Assembly: GCA_963822615.1 (NCBI GenBank)
Contig: CAWGIM010000021.1
Location: forward strand, 1,054,001-1,118,000
Direction of reading: 5' to 3'
Source: Trebonia sp963822615
GTDB lineage: Bacteria; Actinomycetota; Actinomycetes; Streptosporangiales; Streptosporangiaceae
DNA: 64,000 nt
The notes beneath the pieces are model-generated. The model was given only the letters and a program-made list of their open reading frames with translations. It searched no databases and was not told the DNA's origin. A program made the translations under genes and the position numbers. Below are positions 34,330 through 43,104 of the stretch, piece after piece; within the stretch, counting starts at the first letter, position 1, and each line of letters starts with the position of its first letter.

Positions 34330-35159
34330 GCGCCGAGCCGGCCGCGCTGCGCGACCTCGCGGTGAGCGTCGCCCGCGAGGCGGGGGAACTGCTGGCTTCC
34401 CGGTGCGGCCCCGGGCGGGTCGAGGTCGCGGCGACCAAGTCCAGCCCGACCGACGTGGTCACCGAGATGGACCGCCGCTCGGAGGAGCTGATCAGGAGCC
34501 GCATCCTCGCGGTCCGGCCGGACGACGCGATCCTGGGCGAGGAAGGCGGGCAGACCGGCAGCACCGACGGCGCGCCCGCCCGCTGGGTGATCGACCCGCT
34601 CGACGGGACCGTCAACTACCTGTACGGGCTGCCCGACTGGGCGGTGTCGGTCGCGGTCGAGGTAAACGGGAGAATCATCTCCGGCGCGGTCTACGTGCCG
34701 CTGCGGGGCGAGCTGTTCAGCGCCGCGGCCGGCCACGGCGCCTGGCTGGAGAGCGATGGCGGCCAGGGCGCCGGACGGCAACGGCTGCACTGCCCGCCGG
34801 GAGTGCCGCTGGACCGGGCGCTGATCGGCACCGGCTTCGGTTACCGGCCGGAGCGGCGCAAGGTGCAGGGCGAGGTGGTCGGCGCGCTGCTGCCGCTGCT
34901 GCGTGACATCAGGCGGGCGGGGGTGGCGTCGGTCGACCTGTGCGCGGTGGCCGCGGGCCGCCTTGACGGCTTCTACGAGCGTGGACTCAACTACTGGGAC
35001 TGGGCGGCCGGGGCGCTGGTGGCCAGCGAGGCCGGGGCGGTGGTCGGCGGCCTGGGCGGCGCCCCGGTGTCCAGCTCGATGGCGGTAGCGGCCGGGCCCG
35101 AGCTGTTCGGCCCGCTCGTCAGGGCACTGACGGTGCTCGACCCGGAGCGCGACGGCTGA
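34326..35159 (+). CDS. suhB: inositol monophosphatase family protein
   Basis: A 277-residue Mg2+-dependent, Li+-sensitive-type phosphatase. Metal motifs: ILGEEGG (first Glu), WVIDPLDGTVNYLYGLP (DPLDGT) and WDWAAGALVASEAGAVVGG near the end. It would release inositol, needed for phosphatidylinositol and mycothiol in actinobacteria; some members act on histidinol phosphate or fructose bisphosphate instead. GTG start chosen at 34326 from the GTGA overlap with the ferrochelatase end. A Gly-rich loop (ESDGGQGAGRQRLHC) follows motif 2. Confidence 0.92.
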   Translation: MSAEPAALRDLAVSVAREAGELLASRCGPGRVEVAATKSSPTDVVTEMDRRSEELIRSRILAVRPDDAILGEEGGQTGSTDGAPARWVIDPLDGTVNYLYGLPDWAVSVAVEVNGRIISGAVYVPLRGELFSAAAGHGAWLESDGGQGAGRQRLHCPPGVPLDRALIGTGFGYRPERRKVQGEVVGALLPLLRDIRRAGVASVDLCAVAAGRLDGFYERGLNYWDWAAGALVASEAGAVVGGLGGAPVSSSMAVAAGPELFGPLVRALTVLDPERDG

Positions 35160-35160
35160 C

Positions 35161-35240
35161 GGTGCCGCAGGGCACAACACGGTGCCGCATTGCACAACAC
35201 GGTGCCGCAGGGCACCGCAGGGTGCCGCGATGGGCGCACC
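35161..35240. repeat. four 20-bp tandem repeats
   Basis: Units start exactly at 35161, 35181, 35201 and 35221, each with GGTGCCGC; the first three continue AGGGC or ATTGC then ACAACAC or ACCGCAG. GTGCC/GGCAC inside each unit could form small hairpins. Begins two bases after the suhB stop. Confidence 0.88.
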
Positions 35241-35609
35241 GGGCCACGCTGCGCCGCGCCCGGTCGCGCCGCCCGTAAGCAGGGTAACGGGCGGGTCCGG
35301 GCGCAGCCGCGCACCCGTTCGGGATATGTTTCGGGCCTGGCCGACGGTATCGGGGGCCGGCGTCGCGGTGAGATTGCGCTGAGCGCAGAAACCGGGCCGC
35401 CGACGGGTGGAATAGATGGGCGGAATGCACGGTTTACCAGCGGCCGGAGACGGTACTCGCGGGACACTTTGACACTGGTTCGCGCACAGCATGCGCGACG
35501 GGCGCGAACGTGGCAGAATTCCCCGCCGGAATCGGGCACAACTAAGGCTTCCGGAGCGTTACACCCGCGCAGCGACCGCGCGCTACTGATAGAAGGGGGA
35601 TGGGTCACA
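35241..35609. other. intergenic, promoter region of the DUF4193 gene
   Basis: Together with the preceding repeats this makes a 450-base gene-free stretch. No coding pattern seen. TTGACA occurs at 35469-35474 without a good -10 at 17 bases; TTCGCGC (35479-35485) and GCGCGAA (35512-35518) form an inverted repeat. AGAAGGGGG (35591-35599) is the ribosome binding site. Confidence 0.5.
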
Positions 35610-35909
35610 ATGGCTACCGATTACGACAGCCCGCGCAAGACCGACGATGACCTTGGTGAGGACAGCCTGCAGGAACTGCAGGCCCGGCGGATGGACAAGT
35701 CTTCGTCCACCATCGACCTTGACCCGGACGATGCCGCCGAGGGGCTTGAGCTTCCCGGTGCGGACTTGTCGAACGAGGAACTGTCGTTCCGGGTGATCCC
35801 GAGGCAGGCGGATGAGTTCACTTGCTCCCGCTGCTTCCTGGTGCATCATCGCAGCCAGCTCGCCGAGGAGAGGAACGGCCAGCTGATCTGCCGCGAGTGC
35901 GCGGCATGA
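35610..35909 (+). CDS. DUF4193 zinc-ribbon protein
   Basis: A 99-residue protein of the actinobacteria-specific DUF4193 family: acidic N-terminal half (DLDPDDAAEGLELPGADL) and a zinc ribbon with C72-x2-C75 and C94-x2-C97. Four cysteines predict one Zn2+. The family is almost always found in this neighbourhood (DUF3093, dut, DUF3710), consistent with the genes that follow. Function unknown; the fold and acidity suggest protein or polymerase contact. ATG with a strong AGAAGGGGG upstream. Confidence 0.93.
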   Translation: MATDYDSPRKTDDDLGEDSLQELQARRMDKSSSTIDLDPDDAAEGLELPGADLSNEELSFRVIPRQADEFTCSRCFLVHHRSQLAEERNGQLICRECAA

Positions 35910-35913
35910 GGTG

Positions 35914-35948
35914 ACCGTCCCCGCGGGCGCGGCGCTCGCGGGGACGGT
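35914..35948 (+). terminator. terminator after the DUF4193 gene
   Basis: ACCGTCCCCGCG and CGCGGGGACGGT pair perfectly across 11 bases, starting five bases after the TGA. Confidence 0.9.
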
Positions 35949-36021
35949 GACCGTCACTGACAGCGGTTCGGCTGGATGACGGGCCTGGTTATCCAGCCAA
36001 GGCTAGCCGCAGCGGCCTGAA

Positions 36022-36303
36022 CTAGCTGGCCTCGGTCCCGGCGTCGGCCGGGCGGCGCATCGTGCCGCGGATGATCGCGAACCGGGCCGTCTCCACGATC
36101 AGCCCGGTGGCGACCGCCCAGGCGAGCGCCTCCGGCAGGCTGACCTCCGGGTTGGCCAGGTCGGTGGGCGGGATCCGGCCGGTGGCCTTGGTCCACGCGG
36201 TGGCCAGCAGCTTGCGCAGCAGGAACACCCCTCCGGTGAGCGCTATCGTGGTGACCAGCCGCGTGCTTGAGCCGTCGCCCTTCTTACTTTTATCTTTAGC
36301 CAT
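36022..36303 (-). CDS. DUF4235 small membrane protein
   Basis: A 93-residue protein: Lys/Asp-rich start (MAKDKSKKGDGSS), a hydrophobic helix (LVTTIALTGGVFLLRKLLATAWTKATG) and a second helix (LPEALAWAVATGLIVETARFAIIRG) ending in RGTMRRPAD. This is the DUF4235 pattern, widespread in actinobacteria and of unknown role. ATG at 36303 has GAGGAG nine bases upstream on the minus strand; an upstream in-frame ATG at 36363 has none. Confidence 0.85.
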   Translation of the reverse strand: MAKDKSKKGDGSSTRLVTTIALTGGVFLLRKLLATAWTKATGRIPPTDLANPEVSLPEALAWAVATGLIVETARFAIIRGTMRRPADAGTEAS

Positions 36304-36397
36304 GTCGCTCCTCTGTCTCCCCAAAGCCTGATCCCGCCAGGACACCGTCTCCCCGGGAGCCATGTCCCCAGCGAAACGGGCCCCTGACGGGGCGTCA

Positions 36398-36901
36398 TCA
36401 TCCTACGGATTCCCGCCGCCCCGGCTGCCCGCCCGGCCGCTCGCCACTCGCGCGCGGTTCCCGCGCCTGGGCGATGGCGCTGGCAAGCCGCTCCGGGTGC
36501 CGGGTGGCAACCAGCCAGTACGGCACCCCGTCAGCCGAGCTGGCCAGCTCTACGTAGACCGCGCGCTTCAGGTACGGCCGCAACAGGATGTGAGCTGACG
36601 GGTCGGCGTGCGGGCCGCGCAGCGCGGCCGACTGCCGTTCGTCGAGCGCGACCACCTCGGCCGCGTCGTCCAGCGCGAGGGCGGCGCCGCCCGCCCGCAG
36701 CACGCCGTCCGCGACCTCGACCGTGGCGATGCTCCAGTTCACCAGGAAGGCCACCACGATCACCGCGAGGACCCCGATGACCAGCGGCGGGATGAAGCCG
36801 CCGACCAGGAACCAGGCCTCGGCGCCGAGCAGCACCACCACCGGGACGGCGAGCAGCCAGTAGGCCACCGGCACCAGCAGCCGCTCGCGGTACGAACCCA
36901 T
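36398..36901 (-). CDS. DUF3093 membrane protein
   Basis: A 167-residue protein starting MGSYRERLLVPVAYW, two adjacent membrane helices (WLLAVPVVVLLGAEAWFLV and PLVIGVLAVIVVAFLVNW) and a cytoplasmic domain (IATVEVADGVLRAGGAALAL, YLKRAVYVELASSADGVPYWLVATRHPERLA). This is DUF3093, a conserved member of the DUF4193/dut neighbourhood; the C-terminal domain resembles a PH-like fold in pattern only. ATG at 36901 follows GGAGG by eight bases. Divergent from the AI-2E transporter. Confidence 0.9.
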   Translation of the reverse strand: MGSYRERLLVPVAYWLLAVPVVVLLGAEAWFLVGGFIPPLVIGVLAVIVVAFLVNWSIATVEVADGVLRAGGAALALDDAAEVVALDERQSAALRGPHADPSAHILLRPYLKRAVYVELASSADGVPYWLVATRHPERLASAIAQAREPRASGERPGGQPGRRESVG

Positions 36902-37042
36902 GTCAAGCCTCCAGTTTCGCCTCGGGGGGCGCTTTCTTACCCCCGGCCAGAGCTGCGGGGTTCCGTTTTGCCGGGCCGCGCGGCGCTCGCACGGCCCGCG
37001 CGGCTTGCGCGCACACTCCACGGTAGTTGGTTAGATGGTGTC

Positions 37043-38338
37043 ATGTTGGGGCGGGCGGTCAAGCGGGCCGCGGACGGCGCGGCGGTGCTGCGCGCTGCCG
37101 TCAGGGAGCGCCTGCGCGCCCCGGCGGCCGGCCCGGCGCCCGGTTCCCCGGCATCCGGTGCTGCCGTGTCGCCGGTGCCCGCCACCGGGCTGGACGGGCT
37201 CGACGGGCTCGACGGGCTGCCCGCGGCGACCGGGCCGCCCGCGGTGGCGGCCGCGGGGGGCGCCGGGCCGCGCGCCGACGTGCCGCGGTGGCTGCAGGTC
37301 AGCGCCGCCTGGGCGTGGCGGCTGCTACTGCTGGCGGGGCTGCTCTGGGTCGCGGGCAAGGTCGCCTCGCTGCTCTACCTCGTCATCGTGCCGTTCGCCG
37401 CCGCGATCCTGCTGACGGCGCTGCTGCAGCCGCTGACCGCCCGGCTGCGCCGGGCCGGGCTCGGCCAGCTCTCGGCCACCTGGGCCACCCTGCTGCTCGC
37501 GTTCGCGTTCATCGGCGGCGCGGTATGGCTGGTCACCACCCGGGTTGAGGCGGAGTACCCGACCCTGGTCACCCAGGTGCGGCGGACCAGCACGCAGATC
37601 CAGAACTGGCTGGCCTCGTCGCCGCTGCACATCAGGACCGGCAACCTGGAGAAGATCTCCAACAACCTGGTCAACTACCTCAGCCAGCACCGGACCACGG
37701 TGGAGGGGGCCGCGCTGACCGGCGGCCGGATCGTGGCCGAGCTGCTGGCCGGCCTGGTGCTGTGCTTCTTCATCTCGTTCTTCCTCATCAAGGACGGCGC
37801 CAAGATCTGGAACTGGCTGATCAGCGGGCTGTCGGCGGACGGCGGGCGACGGGCCGGGGTGGCGGGCAGCGCCGCCTGGCACGCCGTCGTCTACTACGTC
37901 CGGGGCACCGTCGCGGTGGCCGCGATCCACGCCGTCGTGATGGGCGTAACGCTCACCATCATCGGCTCGCCGCTGGTGGCGCCGCTGGCGCTGTTCATGT
38001 TCATCGCCGCCTTCGTGCCGCTGGCGGGCGTGCTGATCGCCGGCACGGTCGCGATCCTCATCGTGCTCGCCTCCAAGGGGCTGCTCGCCGCCGTCATCGT
38101 GCTGATCGTCATGGTGGTGATGAACCAGCTCGAGGGGCACCTGCTGCAGCCGCAGGTGGTCGGCAAGATGGTGCGGCTGCACCCGCTGGCGGTGATCCTG
38201 GTGCTGGCGGTGGCGGGCGTGGTGGCCGGCATCGCCGGGGCGGTGGTCGCGGTGCCCATCACCGCGGCCATCACCAGCGCCGAGCGGGCGCTGCGGCACG
38301 ACGCGCACGACGCGCGCGACGCGGCGGCCGGGCCCTGA
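37043..38338 (+). CDS. AI-2E family membrane transporter
   Basis: A 431-residue protein of the AI-2E (TqsA/PerM/YdbO) superfamily with seven to eight helices. The N-terminal 90 residues are Ala/Pro-rich and contain a LDGLDGLDG repeat. Then RWLQVSAAWAWRLLLLAGLLWVAG, LVIVPFAAAILLTALLQPLTARLRR (family opening), FFISFFLIKDGAKIWNW (the KDG turn) and MVVMNQLEGHLLQPQVVGKMVRLHPLAVI (the NxLEGxxLQPxVxG motif). Substrates proposed for relatives include autoinducer-2 and Na+/H+; none can be assigned. ATG follows TTAGAT by six bases (leaderless). Confidence 0.92.
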   Translation: MLGRAVKRAADGAAVLRAAVRERLRAPAAGPAPGSPASGAAVSPVPATGLDGLDGLDGLPAATGPPAVAAAGGAGPRADVPRWLQVSAAWAWRLLLLAGLLWVAGKVASLLYLVIVPFAAAILLTALLQPLTARLRRAGLGQLSATWATLLLAFAFIGGAVWLVTTRVEAEYPTLVTQVRRTSTQIQNWLASSPLHIRTGNLEKISNNLVNYLSQHRTTVEGAALTGGRIVAELLAGLVLCFFISFFLIKDGAKIWNWLISGLSADGGRRAGVAGSAAWHAVVYYVRGTVAVAAIHAVVMGVTLTIIGSPLVAPLALFMFIAAFVPLAGVLIAGTVAILIVLASKGLLAAVIVLIVMVVMNQLEGHLLQPQVVGKMVRLHPLAVILVLAVAGVVAGIAGAVVAVPITAAITSAERALRHDAHDARDAAAGP

Positions 38339-38466
38339 CCCGGTGGCCCTGACCCCGGTGGCCCTGACACCGGCAGACCGGGCGCTGATGACGGCGCGGG
38401 GGTGCCCCGGTGGCGTAGTCTCGGGGGGTAAACGGCCGGACAGCGTAACGGCGAGGGAGGACCCCG

Positions 38467-39036
38467 ATGACCACCGGCGAGGCAGGCGCGGCCGAGCTCC
38501 TGGCGGCTCGCGAGCTTGTCCGCCCGGAGCCTGCGGGCACGAGCGGGCAGGCGGCCCCGGGACCGCTTGACGTGCTGGTCACCCGGCTTGACCCGGCGGT
38601 GCCGCTGCCCGGCTACGCACGGCCGGGCGATGCCGGCGCTGACCTGTCCGCGGCCGAGGACGTCGACCTGGCGCCGGGTGAGCGGGCGGTGGTCCGCACC
38701 GGCATCGCGATCGCCCTGCCGTACGGCTACGCCGGCTTCGTCCACCCGCGCTCCGGGCTGGCCGCCAGGCACGGGCTGACCATGGTGAACGCACCGGGCA
38801 CGATCGACGCCGGGTACCGTGGCGAGATCAAGGTGATCCTGCTGAACACCGACGCGACCACGCCGGTATCGCTGCGCCGCGGCGACCGCATCGCGCAGCT
38901 GGTGGTCCAGCGGGTCGAGAATGTGACGTTCCGCGAGGTCCCGGCGCTGCCGGAATCGGCCCGCGGCGCAGACGGCTTCGGGTCCACCGGCGGTCACGCG
39001 GCGTCAGGCGCCGCGCCCGCCGGGGCCAAGGCGTGA
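38467..39036 (+). CDS. dut: dUTP diphosphatase
   Basis: A 189-residue trimeric-type dUTPase that hydrolyses dUTP to dUMP and PPi. All five motifs are present: PGDAGADLSA (I), PRSGLAARHGL (II), APGTIDAGYRGEI (III), RRGDRIAQLVV (IV) and the Gly-rich arm RGADGFGSTGG (V). A 35-residue N-terminal extension and a 12-residue Ala/Gly tail are longer than in E. coli. GGGAGG six bases before the ATG. It precedes the DUF3710 gene by 48 bases, a conserved actinobacterial pairing. Confidence 0.96.
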   Translation: MTTGEAGAAELLAARELVRPEPAGTSGQAAPGPLDVLVTRLDPAVPLPGYARPGDAGADLSAAEDVDLAPGERAVVRTGIAIALPYGYAGFVHPRSGLAARHGLTMVNAPGTIDAGYRGEIKVILLNTDATTPVSLRRGDRIAQLVVQRVENVTFREVPALPESARGADGFGSTGGHAASGAAPAGAKA

Positions 39037-39084
39037 AGCCGCGACAAGCAACCCAAGCCGTCAGGCGACTGGAGGAGATGCGCA

Positions 39085-39829
39085 GTGTTCGGTCGGCGAC
39101 GCAGCGCCGGTGACCGCGAGCGTGACCTGGAGAGCCAGGTCACCGAGGCGGCCGCGGCAGAGACCGGCGAGCCAGGCGGGGCACCGGACCTGTCGGGCCC
39201 CTGGGACGTGGACGAGCCGCACCCAGAGCTGCCCCGGGTCGATCTCGGCAGCCTGCAGGTGCCGGTCTTCGAGGGGACCGACATCCAGCTGGTTTTCGCC
39301 GAGCAGCACGGAGCCTGGGTCACCGTGCGCCACCAGCTCAGCGAGCTGCAGCTGCAGGCGTTCGCCGCCCCCAAGCGGTCCGGGCTGTGGGACGAGGTGC
39401 GGGGCGAGATCGCGGCCGAGATCGGCGGCGCGGGCGGGCAGAGCGAGGAGCGAGAGGGCCCGTTCGGTACCGAGCTGCTCGCGCAGGTCCCGGCCGAGGC
39501 CGGGCCAGCCGGCCTCCGGGCTGCGCGCGGTGCGGTTCGCGGGAGTGGACGGCCCGCGCTGGTTCCTGCGCGGCCTGTTCGCCGGCCCGGCCGCGCAGGA
39601 CCCGCAGGCGGCGGCGCCGCTCGAGGCGGTCATGCGGACCGTGGTGGTGGTGCGCGGCGAGCAGCCGATGGCGCCGCGCGACCTGCTCGAGCTGCGGCTG
39701 CCCGCCGAGGCGGCCGCCGCGCTTGAGGAGCAGGCCCGCGCCCAGCAGGAGCAGGAAGAAGAGCAGAGCCGGTTCGCGGCGGGCGGCAACCCGTTCGAGC
39801 GCGGCCCCGAGATGACCGAGACCCGTTAA
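39085..39829 (+). CDS. DUF3710 protein (frameshifted)
   Basis: About 247 residues after repair; DUF3710 is the conserved downstream partner of dut in actinobacteria. It opens MFGRRRSAGDRERDLE, then GPWDVDEPHPELPRVDLGSLQVPV, a beta-rich core (IQLVFAEQHGAWVTVRHQLSELQLQAFAAPKRSGLWDEVRGEI) and, after a break at about 39505-39525 (one extra base), LRAVRFAGVDGPRWFLRGLFAGPAA and VMRTVVVVRGEQPMAPRDLLELRLP. The GVDGPRWFLRG motif is diagnostic. Function unknown. GTG start with GGAGGAG. Confidence 0.9.
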
Positions 39830-39864
39830 CCCGGGACGGGCGCTGACCGGCGCGCCCGATGGCC

Positions 39865-39897
39865 AACGGCACGGGCGGCGGCGCCGCCCGTGCCGTT
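39865..39897. terminator. bidirectional terminator
   Basis: AACGGCACGGGCGGC and GCCGCCCGTGCCGTT, a perfect 15-base stem with a three-base loop, followed by CGCGTTTT on the plus strand. It separates convergent DUF3710 and trkA genes. Confidence 0.95.
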
Positions 39898-39961
39898 CGC
39901 GTTTTACCTGGGGCCTATCCGGCTCTGCCGCTGGCCTAGGAACCCTGACTTGAAACCAGCC

Positions 39962-40621
39962 TTACCCGGCCGAGAAGAGCTGCTCGAGCTCCTCCTCCAC
40001 GTCCTGCGAGGTCACGAAGAACAGCTCGTCGCCTGGCTGCAGCGGGTCCTGCGACTGCGGCACCAGTACCCGGCCCTCGCGCAAGATGGCGACCAGGGCG
40101 ACGTCGCCCGGCCACTCGATCGAGCCGACCTGCTGGCCGGCCAGCGGGGCGTCGGCGGGCATGGTCAGCTCCACCAGGCTGGCCTCGCTCTGCCCGAAGG
40201 ACATCAGCCGCACCAGGTCGCCGACGCTGACCGCCTCTTCGACCAGGGCCGACAGCAGCCGGGGGGTGGACACCGCGACGTCGATGCCCCACGACTCGTT
40301 GTAGAGCCACTCGTTGCCGGGGTGGTTGACCCGCGCCACCACCCGCGGCACGCCGTACTCGGTCTTGGCCAGCAGCGACACCACCAGGTTGACCTTGTCA
40401 TCGCCGGTGGCGGCGACCACCACGTGACACCGGTCGAGCGCGGCGTCGTCGAGCGAGCTGATCTCGCACGCGTCCGCCAGCAGCCACTCCGCCCGGGGCA
40501 CGCTGTCCACCTTGATGGCGCTCGGCTTCTGGTCGATCAGCAGCACCTCGTGACCGTTCTCAAGCAGCTCGCGGGCGATCGAGCGGCCCACGGCCCCCGC
40601 CCCGGCGATAGCGACTCGCAT
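39962..40621 (-). CDS. trkA: TrkA-family K+ uptake regulatory subunit, second gene
   Basis: A 219-residue RCK protein. TrkA-N Rossmann domain with GAGAVGRSIA (7-16) and the acidic ribose-binding residue in VLLIDQKP; then the linker helix and TrkA-C domain (SLVELTMPADAPLAGQQVGSIEWPGDVALVAILREG; PLQPGDELFFVT). It gates a Trk/Ktr potassium channel through NAD(H)/ATP binding. Its ATG overlaps the stop of the upstream trkA gene (ATGA), so the two are coupled and may form a hetero-ring. No channel gene is in the window. Confidence 0.93.
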   Translation of the reverse strand: MRVAIAGAGAVGRSIARELLENGHEVLLIDQKPSAIKVDSVPRAEWLLADACEISSLDDAALDRCHVVVAATGDDKVNLVVSLLAKTEYGVPRVVARVNHPGNEWLYNESWGIDVAVSTPRLLSALVEEAVSVGDLVRLMSFGQSEASLVELTMPADAPLAGQQVGSIEWPGDVALVAILREGRVLVPQSQDPLQPGDELFFVTSQDVEEELEQLFSAG

Positions 40622-41286
40622 CAGTGACCACTCCCGTCCCGCTTGCCGAGCGCGCCGCAGATCCGGTCAAGCTCGGCTTCCTTCGCGATCACGTGCACCA
40701 CGTCGCCCTGCTGGAGCACGGTGCCCGGCTGCGGCACGATCGCCTCGCCGAGCCGGTCGATGTACACGATCCGGGTGGCGACCGACGCCTCGATCAGCTT
40801 GACCGGCTCGCCGATCCAGTCCGGGCAAACCGGGACCTGGCTGAGGATGACCTTGCCGGTCGCGTCCCGCCACAGCGGCTCGGTGCTCTCCGGTAGCAGC
40901 TTGCGCAGCATCTGGTCGGCCGTCCAGCGCACGGTCGCGACCGTCGGGATGCCGAGCCGCTCGTAGACCTCGGCCCGCCGCGGGTCGTAGATGCGGGCGG
41001 CGACCTGCTGCACGCCGAACGTCTCGCGGGCTACCCGGGCCGCGATAATGTTGGAGTTGTCGCCGCTGCTAACGGCGGCGAAGCCGTCGGCCCGTTCAAT
41101 CCCTGCCCTGGCCAGCACGTCTCGGTCGAAGCCGATTCCGGTCACCCGGTCGCCCTTGAACGAGGGGCGGAGCCTGCGGAATGCCTCGGGGTCACGGTCA
41201 ATGACCGCGACTGTGCTACCCCGGTCCTCCAGGATGTGAGCGAGCGTCGAGCCGACCCGGCCACACCCCATGATCACGATATGCAC
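40621..41286 (-). CDS. trkA: TrkA-family K+ uptake regulatory subunit, first gene
   Basis: A 221-residue RCK protein. TrkA-N with MGCGRVGSTLA (6-16) and VAVIDRDPEAF; it has the family's SSGDNSNIIAARVARE segment and a TrkA-C domain (GEPVKLIEASVATRIVYIDRLGEAIVPQPGTVLQQGDVVHVIA). GTG at 41286 was chosen (VHIVIMGCG) as the family begins MHIVIMGCG; AAAGGA lies upstream on the minus strand. First gene of the two-gene unit; divergent from the TRAM methyltransferase. Confidence 0.93.
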   Translation of the reverse strand: MHIVIMGCGRVGSTLAHILEDRGSTVAVIDRDPEAFRRLRPSFKGDRVTGIGFDRDVLARAGIERADGFAAVSSGDNSNIIAARVARETFGVQQVAARIYDPRRAEVYERLGIPTVATVRWTADQMLRKLLPESTEPLWRDATGKVILSQVPVCPDWIGEPVKLIEASVATRIVYIDRLGEAIVPQPGTVLQQGDVVHVIAKEAELDRICGALGKRDGSGH

Positions 41287-41388
41287 GACCCGTCCTTTCA
41301 CGGTGCGCGTCCGGGTGCCGTACCGGGCGCCCCGCCAAAGTTATGCCCGAACCTGGGAGAATGCGACTCCACCGAGAAGGAGATTCTG

Positions 41389-42882
41389 ATGCCAGGTGTC
41401 GTACCGCCAGCACGAGGCCGCCAGCGGCGGCCAGGAGCGGTCGGCGGGGTCGCGCCGCAGGCGGCCCGGCCAGGCGCCGCGGCCCGGGCCGGGCGGCCCG
41501 CTGAGGGCGCCGCAGGCGGCCAGGAGACGCGGGAAGCTACTGCTCCGCGCCAGCAGCAGCCGTTCCAGGTGGGCCAGGAGATCGAGGTGGCGATCGAGGA
41601 CGTGGCCCAGGGCGGCTGGTGCATCGCCCGGCCGGAGGGACTGCCGGTGATGTTCGTCCGGCACGCGCTGCCCGGTGAGCGGGTAACCGCCCGTGTGACT
41701 GAGGTCACGTCCAAGTTCGCCCGCGCCGACGCGGTCCGGGTCCTCGAGGCGTCACCGGACCGGGTGACCGCGCCGTGCCCGAGCGCCCGCCCGGGCGGCT
41801 GCGGCGGGTGTGACTGGCAGCACGCGTCGCTGCCCGCCCAGCGCGCGCTCAAGGCGGCGGTCGTCGAGCAGCAGCTGAGGCGGCTGGCCGGCCTTGACCG
41901 TACGGTGACGGTGGAGCCGCTGGCGGGCGACGGGCCGACCGCCGACGGGACGCCCGGCCTGGGCTGGCGGACCCGGGTGCAGTTCGCCGTCGACCAGCGC
42001 GGCGTCGCCGGGCTGCGCGCGCACCGCTCGCACCGGGTGGTCGACGTCGGTGACTGCCTGATCGCCCATCCGTTCATCCGTGACCTGGGCGTCACCGATG
42101 CGGACTGGTCAGGCGCGACCGGCATCGAGACCGTCGTCGGCAGCCTCGACACCGACGAGAACTACACCGTGACGGTGCTCGAGGACGCCGCCGACCGGCG
42201 GGAAGGCGGCCCGCGGCCGGGCCGCAAGGGCCAGCCGCGCGCCCGCGACCGGGGCAACCCGGGCCGCGGCCGCGCGGCCCGGACCAGGCGCACGGTGGCC
42301 GCGGGCCGCCCCTACCTGGCCGAGCAGGCGGCCGGGCGGCTCTGGCAGGTCAGCGCGGACGGGTTCTGGCAGGTCCACCCGGCGGCGGCGGGCACGCTCA
42401 GCCGGGCGGTCGTCGAGGCGCTTGCCCCGGCCCCCGGTGACACCGTCCTCGACCTGTACTGCGGCGCGGGCCTGTTCGCGGGCGCGCTCGCCCCCCTGGT
42501 CGGGCCGGACGGCGCGGTGACCGGGGTCGAGTCCGACCCGGCGGCGGTCAAGAACGCCCGGCAGAACCTGGCCGACTTCCCGTGGGCCAGCCTCCGCGAG
42601 GCGGACGTGGCCGAGGCGGCGGGCGACCCCGAGCTGGCGTCCTCCCGGCTGGTGGTAGCCGACCCGCCGCGGGCCGGCCTGGCCGCCGACGTGGTCGGCT
42701 TCCTGAACGGCGACAGCCAGGCCGAGCGCTTCGCGTACGTGTCCTGCGACCCCGCCACCCTCGCCCGCGACCTGGCCCTGCTGATCGCCGGCGGCTGGCG
42801 GCTTGACCAGCTGCGCGCGTTCGACGCGTTCCCGATGACCCACCACGTGGAGTGCGTCGCCACCCTGACCCGGGCGCGTTAA
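41389..42882 (+). CDS. TRAM-domain 23S rRNA (uracil-5-)-methyltransferase-like protein
   Basis: A 497-residue class I RNA methyltransferase of the RlmD/TrmA type. The first 65 residues are a basic/Ala-rich extension. Then a TRAM domain (VGQEIEVAIEDVAQGGWCIAR...HALPGERVTARVTEV), an Fe-S motif C-x7-C-x2-C (PCPSARPGGCGGCDWQH), SAM motif VLDLYCGAGLFAGAL, ADPPRAGLA and the catalytic Cys in YVSCDPATLARDL. It would methylate C5 of a uridine in rRNA or tRNA. An Arg/Gly-rich insert (RPGRKGQPRARDRGNPGRGR) near residue 285 looks RNA-binding. ATG with GAAGGAG. Confidence 0.92.
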   Translation: MPGVVPPARGRQRRPGAVGGVAPQAARPGAAARAGRPAEGAAGGQETREATAPRQQQPFQVGQEIEVAIEDVAQGGWCIARPEGLPVMFVRHALPGERVTARVTEVTSKFARADAVRVLEASPDRVTAPCPSARPGGCGGCDWQHASLPAQRALKAAVVEQQLRRLAGLDRTVTVEPLAGDGPTADGTPGLGWRTRVQFAVDQRGVAGLRAHRSHRVVDVGDCLIAHPFIRDLGVTDADWSGATGIETVVGSLDTDENYTVTVLEDAADRREGGPRPGRKGQPRARDRGNPGRGRAARTRRTVAAGRPYLAEQAAGRLWQVSADGFWQVHPAAAGTLSRAVVEALAPAPGDTVLDLYCGAGLFAGALAPLVGPDGAVTGVESDPAAVKNARQNLADFPWASLREADVAEAAGDPELASSRLVVADPPRAGLAADVVGFLNGDSQAERFAYVSCDPATLARDLALLIAGGWRLDQLRAFDAFPMTHHVECVATLTRAR

Positions 42883-43104
42883 CCCCCTCGCTAACCCAGT
42901 CGCTAACCCGCCCGGACGCTAGCGCCACGGCCGTCACGTTCAGGCGGCCAGGTAGCCGCGACGATCGGCCGACGAAGGCATTATCCGCTGGCCAGAGGTG
43001 TCCTAACGGAAACTTTTTGGGGTGATCACCCCAAAAGGTTTCCGTGATCATGAAAAATTTCGATTCCTGCCCAGGATCAGCTCTGTGCTGGGCTGGCATC
43101 GACG
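42883..43104. other. intergenic between converging genes
   Basis: No gene seen in these 222 bases. The left end has a CGCTAACCC duplication; the middle holds the palindrome at 43006-43045, followed by an AT-rich stretch (TGAAAAATTTCG) unusual for this genome. Confidence 0.5.
43006..43045. repeat. 40-base AT-rich palindrome
   Basis: ACGGAAAC-TTTTTGGGGTG-AT-CACCCCAAAA-G-GTTTCCGT: long near-perfect inverted repeat centred on GGTGATCACC. Its composition is unlike the surrounding DNA. Bidirectional terminator or a dispersed repeat. Confidence 0.85.
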
